Source: Collinsella aerofaciens
GTDB lineage: Bacteria > Actinomycetota > Coriobacteriia > Coriobacteriales > Coriobacteriaceae
Length of the DNA: 64,000 nucleotides
Assembly: GCF_015554145.1 (NCBI RefSeq)
Contig: NZ_JADNHZ010000001.1
Span: 1-64,000 of the forward strand
Direction of reading: 5' to 3'
The position numbers and the translations under genes were made by a program. The notes under the pieces are model-generated. The model was not told the DNA's origin, did no database searches, and saw only the letters and a program-made list of their open reading frames with translations. Positions 57,027-64,000 of this stretch are shown here, piece by piece (the stretch's first letter is position 1; each line of letters opens with the position of its first letter).

Positions 57027-57061
57027 TGCATATATACGCAAATCTTTTGCATATTCATGCA
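57027..57061 (-). promoter_or_regulatory. Tandem ARG boxes (ArgR operator) of the arginine operon
   Basis: TGCATATATACGCA (57027-57040) and TGCATATTCATGCA (57048-57061) both fit the actinobacterial ARG box pattern TGCAT(4-5 W/R)ATGCA. Their centres are 21 bases apart, the spacing used by ArgR hexamers bound to two boxes. They lie upstream of argC on the minus strand. No argR gene is in the window. Confidence 0.75.
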
Positions 57062-57106
57062 TTGAAACATTCCCGACACATTCGCTTGAAGGAATTGACA
57101 AATAGA

Positions 57107-57160
57107 GCGGGCCCCGTATTGACCGACGCTCCTAACGGCGCCGGGCAATACGGGGCCCGC
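57107..57160 (-). terminator. Terminator-like hairpin after the PNPOx genes
   Basis: Perfect 15-base stem GCGGGCCCCGTATTG / CAATACGGGGCCCGC with a 24-base loop. On the minus strand TCTATTTGTC follows. It lies 38 bases after the interrupted PNPOx gene. Confidence 0.65.
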
Positions 57161-57197
57161 CCATGCGAAAACCAAGTTGTTAGGATGAGCCAGCTGG

Positions 57198-57653
57198 CTA
57201 GAGCTCGACCGGCACCCATTCGTCATGGTTGCAGATAAAGGCCTCGGGTTTCTCTACGCTAAAGAAGACGAGCGTGGGGTCGTTAGGCCCCTCATAGTGC
57301 TCGCTCAAGCGCTCAAGATGTTTCCATCCCGCCTCGCGCATATCGGGAGCGGCCTGGTCATCCAAGCCGACACGCCCGCGCAAGATGAGCCAGCCATGGC
57401 CCGGCCACCAACTCGTGGCCTAAAAACGCTGATTTTGCAGCAGCTCTTGCCACACGTCTTTGGTGCGCGCCGTCACAAACCACAGCTTACCGTCCTGAAT
57501 CTGAGCAAACGAAAATGGGCGTACATGTGGCTGCCCGTCTACGCTCGTCGCCAAGTACCACGCCGGCACCGACGTCAGATACTCCAAAACCGTATTCAAT
57601 CCGTCCACGTTTCCTCCTGTCGCCTGACCAGTCTTTTTGGAATGGGTAGTCAA
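57198..57653 (-). pseudogene. Pyridoxamine-5'-phosphate-oxidase-like protein interrupted by a stop codon
   Basis: Codons 1-77 encode a split-barrel flavin-binding PNPOx-like N-terminus (VPAWYLATSVDGQPHVRPFS; IQDGKLWFVTARTKDVWQEL). An in-frame TAG at 57420-57422 stops it, and the same frame then continues with the rest of the fold (ATSWWPGHGWLILRGRVGLD; PTLVFFSVEKPEAFICNHDE) to 57198. The intact neighbour at 57663-58109 aligns through the stop, with FEL where this gene has F-stop-A. A single nonsense change explains the break. It is either a recent pseudogene or, less likely, a split or read-through gene. Confidence 0.75.
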
Positions 57654-57662
57654 TTTGGGAAA

Positions 57663-58109
57663 TTAGAGCCCCAGGCGCTCCTCGCTGCCGTCGATATCAC
57701 AGAAGCGCGCGGCAATGTTGCGGACCGAAAAGAAAGCAAGGCGGCCGTCGTTGGCACTCTCGTGTTTCTCGCCAATACCCACCATGTGCTTAAAGCCTGC
57801 CTGGCGCACCTTGTCGCTCACGGCCGCATCATCCTCGAGCGCGGCCTCGCCGGTCAACACGATCCAACATTCCCCCGGCTTCCAGCCCGAGAGCTCGAAC
57901 TTGGGATTCGCACTCAGCTCCGCCCACACGTCCTTGTCGCGCGACGTGCAGAACCACAGTTTGCCGTCATCGACCATGGCAAACGAGAACGGCCTTACGC
58001 GCGGCTGATGCCCGTCGCTCGCATCGGTCGTGGCAAGATACCACGCCGGAATGCGCCTGAGATACGAACAGGCGCGCTCGAGCTGAGCCATGCGGTCGTT
58101 GTCGGTCAT
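57663..58109 (-). CDS. Pyridoxamine-5'-phosphate-oxidase-like (split-barrel) protein
   Basis: A 148-residue flavin or F420-type split-barrel protein. The motif block RIPAWYLATTDASDGHQPRV, RPFSFAMVDDGKLWFCTSRD and ECWIVLTGEAALEDD spans residues ~18-115. Proteins of this size are often reductases of unknown substrate or heme-linked. It is a paralogue of the interrupted gene nine bases downstream, so the pair arose by tandem duplication. True pyridoxal 5'-phosphate synthesis is not implied. A GGGACCCC precedes the start. Confidence 0.8.
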   Translation of the reverse strand: MTDNDRMAQLERACSYLRRIPAWYLATTDASDGHQPRVRPFSFAMVDDGKLWFCTSRDKDVWAELSANPKFELSGWKPGECWIVLTGEAALEDDAAVSDKVRQAGFKHMVGIGEKHESANDGRLAFFSVRNIAARFCDIDGSEERLGL

Positions 58110-58139
58110 AGGGACCCCTTTCTTGCGCTCGAATCGCGC

Positions 58140-58940
58140 CTAAACAAGTTGAAGATTGATGACGATGACGCAGATGAGCAACAACGCCGTCACCACCGCC
58201 GCCAACGCATCGCCGCGGCCAAATGCAAGCGCATGCAGGCGCGTGCGGCCCTGCTCGCCGTGATAGCAGCGTGCATCCATGGCAGCAGACAGCGTCTCGG
58301 CATGGCGGAACACACCCGTGAACAGCGGGATCGCCACACTGCCGAGCATACGCACGCCGCCGAGCGGGCCTCCCGTCACGCGCGCACCGCGGCTCGCCTG
58401 CGCATCGGCCGTCTGCTTCATCTCGGTGGCAAACTGCGGCATAAAGCGCAACGCGATGCCCATGATCATGCCGAGCTCATGCGCGGGGAGCCCCACGCGC
58501 GCAAACGGTGCGAGCAGACGCTCAAAGCCCGCGGTGAGGTCGAGCGTAGGCGTGGTGAGCGTAATGGCGCTCATGCCGGCCATCATCAGGGTCAGGCGAC
58601 ACGCCATAAAGGCGGCAGAACGCAGTGAGCCCTCGCTTATCTGCAGAAAGCCGAGCTGCCACAGGATGCGCCCACTCTGATCGGTAAACAAGTTGAGCAC
58701 CGCGACCACGACGACGATTGCCAGCAGCGGCGCCATCGATGACAGGACGCGACGAGCCGGCACCCGGGACACGGCATAGATCAGCACAACGAAAATTGCG
58801 ACCGGTGCCAGTCCGCGGAAGCCGCCGACGGTCAGCGTCGTGATCAGAAACACAAAGCCCAAGAGCAACTTAGTTCGCGGGTCTAGGCGGTGGATCGCAC
58901 TATCGCCGGGATAGTAGCTGCCAAACGAAAACGCCTCCAT
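58140..58940 (-). CDS. ecfT: ECF transporter transmembrane subunit EcfT
   Basis: Scaffold membrane protein of energy-coupling-factor vitamin importers. The 266-residue protein has about five to six hydrophobic segments (LLLGFVFLITTLTVGGFRGL; LSSMAPLLAIVVVVAVLNLF) and the two coupling-helix motifs that contact the ATPases: ADAQASRGARV (about residues 178-188) and SAAMDARCYHG (about 218-228). The start overlaps the stop of the double-ATPase gene by one base. Confidence 0.93.
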   Translation of the reverse strand: MEAFSFGSYYPGDSAIHRLDPRTKLLLGFVFLITTLTVGGFRGLAPVAIFVVLIYAVSRVPARRVLSSMAPLLAIVVVVAVLNLFTDQSGRILWQLGFLQISEGSLRSAAFMACRLTLMMAGMSAITLTTPTLDLTAGFERLLAPFARVGLPAHELGMIMGIALRFMPQFATEMKQTADAQASRGARVTGGPLGGVRMLGSVAIPLFTGVFRHAETLSAAMDARCYHGEQGRTRLHALAFGRGDALAAVVTALLLICVIVINLQLV

Positions 58941-60844
58941 TAGCAGCCCTCCTCTCGCGCAACCGTCTTGGATTTAGCAATGTCCGCGACGTTAGAAGGA
59001 CCGCCCGAGCGACCGATTAGCAGGTCCACCAACTCGTCTGCCAGCGACTCAACCGTATAGAGGCCGTCAAAGCGCAGCGGCACGCCTGCCTTCGCAAGCG
59101 CCAGCGCCATGCGCTGGGCAGCGGGGACACCCAAGCCGATCGATTTAAGCTCATCCGCATGCGCAAAAACCTGCGCGGGGGTTCCCTCGGCAAACACCGC
59201 ACCTTCGTTCATCACGACGATACGGTCGCAGCAATTGGCCAGGTCATCCATACTATGCGAAACCATGACAACGGTCAGGCCATCGCGGTGAAGTCGATCG
59301 ATAAGCTCAAGGAAATCCCTGCGCGCAGCCGGATCGAGCCCCGCCATGGGTTCATCGAGCACCAGGACTTCGGGCCCCATGGCGAGCACACCGGCGAATG
59401 CCACACGCCGTTGCTGACCGCCCGAAAGCTCGAAGGGACTCTTGTCGCCGACCGTGGAAAGGTCGAGGCCCACGCGCGAGAGCGACGACTCGACGCGACG
59501 GTCGACTTCATCTTGCGGCAAGCCAAGGTTGTGCGGGCCAAACGCCACGTCCTGCGTCACGGTTTCGGCAAACAGCTGACGCTCGGGATATTGAAACACC
59601 ACGCCGACCTTGGCCTTAACCGCGGCGGCGTCTTTCTTGTTTGACAGATCGAGCCCCAGTGCGCGAACGAATCCCTCCTGGGGGCGAATCAAACCGTTGA
59701 GATGCTGGACCAGCGTCGACTTACCCGAACCGGTATGACCTGCCAAGCCCAGGAACTCGCCGCGACGCACCGTCAGCGATACATCGCGCAGCGCCCACGG
59801 GCTGCTGGGGTCGTTTCCCCAGAGAGCCTGTTTGCTCGATTTGCCCGCAGTGGCCGAGCGCTTGCGCCATCGACGGCGCTCGCGGGCACTCAGCGAGTAA
59901 CTATGCGAGAGGTGCGAAATCTCGATGACGGGCTCCGACACGGCTGTCCCGTCGGTTGCAGAGGAGACGTTGTCGAGCACACGAGAATCGGATGCAGAAG
60001 GCCGCCCTGCGGTGTCTTCCCCACTCCGGTCGGCATATACCTGCGCAATCTCGGCGACCATATCCGCCTCGCGCACCTGCGCATGAACGGGCACGCCCTT
60101 CGCACGAAGTGCCATGCCCAAGCAGCACGACGCCGGCATATCCAGGTTGAGCTCCACGAGCCCATCTGCCCGCGTCAGAATCTCCTCGGGCGTACCGAGC
60201 ATGGCAACGCGCCCCGCCCGAAACACCGCGACACGATCGGCCTCGGCGGCCTCTTCCATAAAGTGCGTAATCATCACTATGGTCATGCCGCGTTCGTGCA
60301 GCACGTGACAGGCCTTCATAAGGCCCTTGCGCCCGCGCGGATCGAGCATCGAGGACGCCTCGTCCAAAATGAGCACGCGCGGTTCCATGGCGAGCACACC
60401 GGCAAGCGCCACGCGCTGCTTTTGACCGCCCGAAAGTGCATGGGTCTCGTGGCGCTCAAAGCCCACCAGGCCCACGCCCTTCAGCGCCTCGCGTACACGC
60501 TGCGCAATTTGTGCCGATGGCACGCCAAGGTTTTCGGGACCAAACGCAACGTCATCTTCGACAAGCGTTGCCACCAGCTGGTCATCGGGATTCTGGAATA
60601 CCATGCCCGCGGTCGAACGAATGTCGTAGACCAGCTCGGGGTCGGACGCATCCATGCCATCGATGCGCACCGTGCCGGCATCGGGCTGCAGCAACGCATT
60701 CAGATGCTTGGCAAACGTCGACTTGCCCGACCCATTGCCACCAAGGATGCAGAAAAACTCGCCATCCTCGATGTTCAGATCGATGCCGTCGAGCGCTTTC
60801 GCAGCGCCGTCGTAGCTAAATGAGATGCCCCGACACTCAATCAT
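58940..60844 (-). CDS. Fused ECF transporter ATPase (two ABC domains in one chain)
   Basis: A 634-residue protein holding both EcfA-type ATPases. Domain 1 (about residues 1-235) has Walker A GGNGSGKSTFAKHL, signature ALSGGQKQRVALAGVL and Walker B VLILDEASSMLDP. Domain 2 (about 330-570) has Walker A GHTGSGKSTLVQHL, signature ELSGGQQRRVAFAGVL and Walker B VLVLDEPMAGLDP. A linker of ~90 residues joins them. ECF systems usually have two separate genes (ecfA1, ecfA2); this is a fusion. It is overlapped by the S component and by ecfT, forming one operon. Confidence 0.93.
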   Translation of the reverse strand: MIECRGISFSYDGAAKALDGIDLNIEDGEFFCILGGNGSGKSTFAKHLNALLQPDAGTVRIDGMDASDPELVYDIRSTAGMVFQNPDDQLVATLVEDDVAFGPENLGVPSAQIAQRVREALKGVGLVGFERHETHALSGGQKQRVALAGVLAMEPRVLILDEASSMLDPRGRKGLMKACHVLHERGMTIVMITHFMEEAAEADRVAVFRAGRVAMLGTPEEILTRADGLVELNLDMPASCCLGMALRAKGVPVHAQVREADMVAEIAQVYADRSGEDTAGRPSASDSRVLDNVSSATDGTAVSEPVIEISHLSHSYSLSARERRRWRKRSATAGKSSKQALWGNDPSSPWALRDVSLTVRRGEFLGLAGHTGSGKSTLVQHLNGLIRPQEGFVRALGLDLSNKKDAAAVKAKVGVVFQYPERQLFAETVTQDVAFGPHNLGLPQDEVDRRVESSLSRVGLDLSTVGDKSPFELSGGQQRRVAFAGVLAMGPEVLVLDEPMAGLDPAARRDFLELIDRLHRDGLTVVMVSHSMDDLANCCDRIVVMNEGAVFAEGTPAQVFAHADELKSIGLGVPAAQRMALALAKAGVPLRFDGLYTVESLADELVDLLIGRSGGPSNVADIAKSKTVAREEGC

Positions 60845-61431
60845 GCGCGACCTTTGACCTGATCCTTTTTAGGCGTGATGAGGTTGGAGACTGCCTTATA
60901 CACCGCCAGCGTCAACACCGAGTTAAGCACGGTCTTGATGAGATTGAACGGCAGCACGGCGGGAATCATGAGCGGGGCGATCACATCGACCGAGCCATAC
61001 CAGAACCAAACACCAATAGTAAGGTTTGCGACCATAGACAACGCTGTAGCGGCAATAACGCCGAGCACTAGGCCAATCACGGCACCCTTATAGGTATGCA
61101 TCTTCTGGTAGACGATAGCCGCGGGCAGAATATAACCCAGCGTAGCCACCAGGTTCATAAGCGCACCGACCCAGTCACCCGTGGTGAGCGCATGGATAAC
61201 GATCGCCATGGCGGCAACAGCAGTGCCGGCGCCAGGGCCATACGCAAACCCGCACACCATCGCCGGCACCAGCGACGGGTCATACGTCAAAAACGGCGCC
61301 GAGGGAAGAATGGGCAGCTGCACATACATAAACAGGGCACCCAAGGCGCACATCAGCGCCATGGTAACGAGCTGTTTGGTGCTCCACCTATTCGTGTTCT
61401 CAAAATGAATATGCTGCGACTGTTCAGACAT
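60841..61431 (-). CDS. ribU: ECF transporter S component, RibU-like riboflavin uptake protein
   Basis: Substrate-binding membrane subunit of an ECF importer. The 196-residue protein has about six hydrophobic segments (LVTMALMCALGALFMYVQLP; VPAMVCGFAYGPGAGTAVAA; VVYTLGYILPAAIV-like). The FMN riboswitch immediately upstream points to riboflavin. The ATG at 61431 has AGGTG five bases upstream; an in-frame ATG at 61452 lies inside the riboswitch sequence and is not used. Its stop overlaps the double-ATPase start by four bases. Confidence 0.88.
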   Translation of the reverse strand: MSEQSQHIHFENTNRWSTKQLVTMALMCALGALFMYVQLPILPSAPFLTYDPSLVPAMVCGFAYGPGAGTAVAAMAIVIHALTTGDWVGALMNLVATLGYILPAAIVYQKMHTYKGAVIGLVLGVIAATALSMVANLTIGVWFWYGSVDVIAPLMIPAVLPFNLIKTVLNSVLTLAVYKAVSNLITPKKDQVKGRA

Positions 61432-61442
61432 AAGATCACCTG

Positions 61443-61622
61443 CCTCTTTCATCCGGACTCTAACCGTTGGTACTGGGATCTCACCAGTTCAGCCGGCATG
61501 CGAACCAACACACACACGGGTCGCGGACTCATCGGCTCAAACACAGGCACCTCGCCTGCGCCACGGCACCCCTTTGGCACCGCCCGATTTACCGCCAGTG
61601 GGGAATTCCACCCCGCCCTGAA
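61443..61622 (-). promoter_or_regulatory. FMN riboswitch (RFN element)
   Basis: On the minus strand the RFN signatures appear in order: AGGGCGGGGTGGAATTCCCC, ACTGGCGGTAAAT, GAGTCCGCGACCC, GAACTGGTGAGATCCCAGTA, CCAACGGTTAGAGTCCGGAT and GAAAGAGG at the 3' end. It lies directly before the ribU start. FMN binding should switch off expression, probably at translation, because the ribosome site follows the 3' end within about 10 bases. A promoter (TTGCGC at 61657-61662, TACACT at 61635-61640, 16-base spacer) lies upstream. Confidence 0.95.
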
Positions 61623-61997
61623 ACAGCAATTGCAAGTGTAGCACGAGCAATCGTTCGCGCAAGTATGCCGAGGGTAATTTGCGGCGGAGATCATTTGCCG
61701 CAACAACCACGTTCCCCACCCATCCCAAAGTAACGCGCCTTTCGCGCAAAGCGCGAAACAGCGAAGGGGATACGTATCCCTATCGACCACGTCCTTCTCC
61801 GCCCGCCGACCTCAAGGCCGTAAACATAGGGGATCCGGGGGCGGGACGGGGTTTCTCTCCGGAACATTCCGCAGGACGCAAAGAGGCTCCGCAGCGCGAA
61901 GCGCGATGCGGAGCCTCTTTGCATGTCCGAGGACGTTCCGGAGAGAAACCCCGTCCCGCCCCCGGATCCCCGGTGGGAGTTCTAGACCTTGTCGGCC
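61623..61997. other. Gene-free stretch between ribU and groEL
   Basis: Contains the ribU promoter (61635-61662) and a nested inverted-repeat element (61829-61971) downstream of groEL. No gene is seen. Confidence 0.65.
61829..61971 (-). terminator. Nested inverted repeats downstream of groEL
   Basis: The outer arms, 61829-61865 and 61935-61971, are perfect 37-base complements (start GGGGATCCGGGGGCGGGACG). Nested inside, GCAAAGAGGCTCCGCA (61878-61893) pairs perfectly with 61907-61922, with GCGCGAAGCGCGA in the loop. The inner hairpin could end groEL transcription; the outer arms are far longer than a terminator needs. Confidence 0.7.
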
Positions 61998-63713
<1,716 letters not shown>

Positions 63714-63731
63714 TCAGAGATTCTGACGAGA

Positions 63732-64000
63732 CTAGGCCTCGACGACAGCGTAGATGTCGTCGGCGCGCATCAGCAGATACTTCTCGCCGTCGACCTTGAC
63801 CTCGTTGCCACCGAACTTACCATAGATGACAACGTCACCGACCTTGACGTCCATGGGGATGCGCTCACCCTTGTCGTTGACCTTGCCGGCGCCAACGGCA
63901 ACGATGGTGCCGCGCTGCGGCTTCTCCTGGGCGTTGCTGGCGATATACAGACCAGAAGCGGTCTTCTGCTCGGCCTCGTCGGGCTTGACCAGAACACGAT
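63732..64000 (-). CDS. groES: 10 kDa co-chaperonin GroES (5' part beyond the window)
   Basis: The last 88 residues of GroES, reading RVLVKPDEAEQKTASGLYIA from the window edge. The mobile-loop region (EEKTASGLYI type) and GTIVAVGAGKVNDKGERIPM, VGDVVIYGKFGGNEVKVDGE and YLLMRADDIYAVVEA are present. The start codon, about 6-8 residues earlier, is outside the window. It caps the GroEL ring. The promoter and any heat-shock operator (CIRCE or HspR) are not visible. Confidence 0.97.
   Translation of the reverse strand, partial: RVLVKPDEAEQKTASGLYIASNAQEKPQRGTIVAVGAGKVNDKGERIPMDVKVGDVVIYGKFGGNEVKVDGEKYLLMRADDIYAVVEA

Noticed and set aside
61452-61452. ribU start at 61452
   Set aside because: That ATG is part of the FMN riboswitch consensus. 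The ATG at 61431 has its own ribosome site.

Overview
The window reads as a chromosomal segment of a GC-rich, host-associated Actinomycetota of the Coriobacteriia, most likely Collinsella. This is inferred from gene content, codon use and the manganese and FMN riboswitch setting; no rRNA or other decisive marker is present. Most genes lie on the minus strand and are housekeeping: rplK-rplA, nusG, secE, rpmG, tuf, seven tRNAs, cysS, lysS, ispD/ispE/ispF, disA, rlmB, clpC, groES-groEL, murI, murE and an argC-J-B-D operon.

Layout. Positions 1-5.6 kb hold plus-strand genes: an MscS channel, an unusual cytosolic BMP-domain protein, a phosphoesterase and an ECF sigma factor with a DUF4179 partner. 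Positions 5.9-7.4 kb hold a decayed leucine operon (leuA' joined to leuB') whose leucine-rich leader peptide and attenuator remain intact. Positions 7.5-12.8 kb are the translation/transcription block with tRNAs. Positions 12.9-18.6 kb are rRNA/tRNA metabolism, isoprenoid and c-di-AMP genes. At 18.8 kb a yybP-ykoY riboswitch precedes mntP. Positions 31.5-51.2 kb return to housekeeping genes plus one PIN/RHH toxin-antitoxin pair. Positions 52-57 kb are the arginine operon with a tandem ARG-box operator, and 57-61.6 kb carry two PNPOx-like genes (one interrupted by a stop) and an FMN-riboswitch-controlled ECF transporter. Positions 62-64 kb are groEL and the 3' part of groES.

The most distinctive part is an AT-richer accessory island at about 20.2-31.2 kb, which looks like two adjacent radical-SAM RiPP (ribosomally made, modified peptide) loci. 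Locus 1 has an ABC exporter, a small membrane protein, a PqqD(RRE)-GNAT fusion, a radical SAM enzyme and a 60-residue Val/Ala-rich precursor with a YxxPxV leader motif. Locus 2 has a 241-residue protein with tandem Asn-Ala-Asn hexapeptides, whose Asn residues form two rails with exact six-residue spacing, overlapped by a radical SAM enzyme with extra Fe-S cysteines, then a class I methyltransferase. This combination recalls polytheonamide-type proteusins, but in an arrangement I do not recognise.

Intergenic DNA is rich in structured repeats: four copies of a two-level hairpin family with conserved internal loops and changing stems (next to cysS, lysS and dtd), five CTGTAACA palindromes, a GTGGATAAT family, and a CCACCAC/GGGGACAGG hairpin family.
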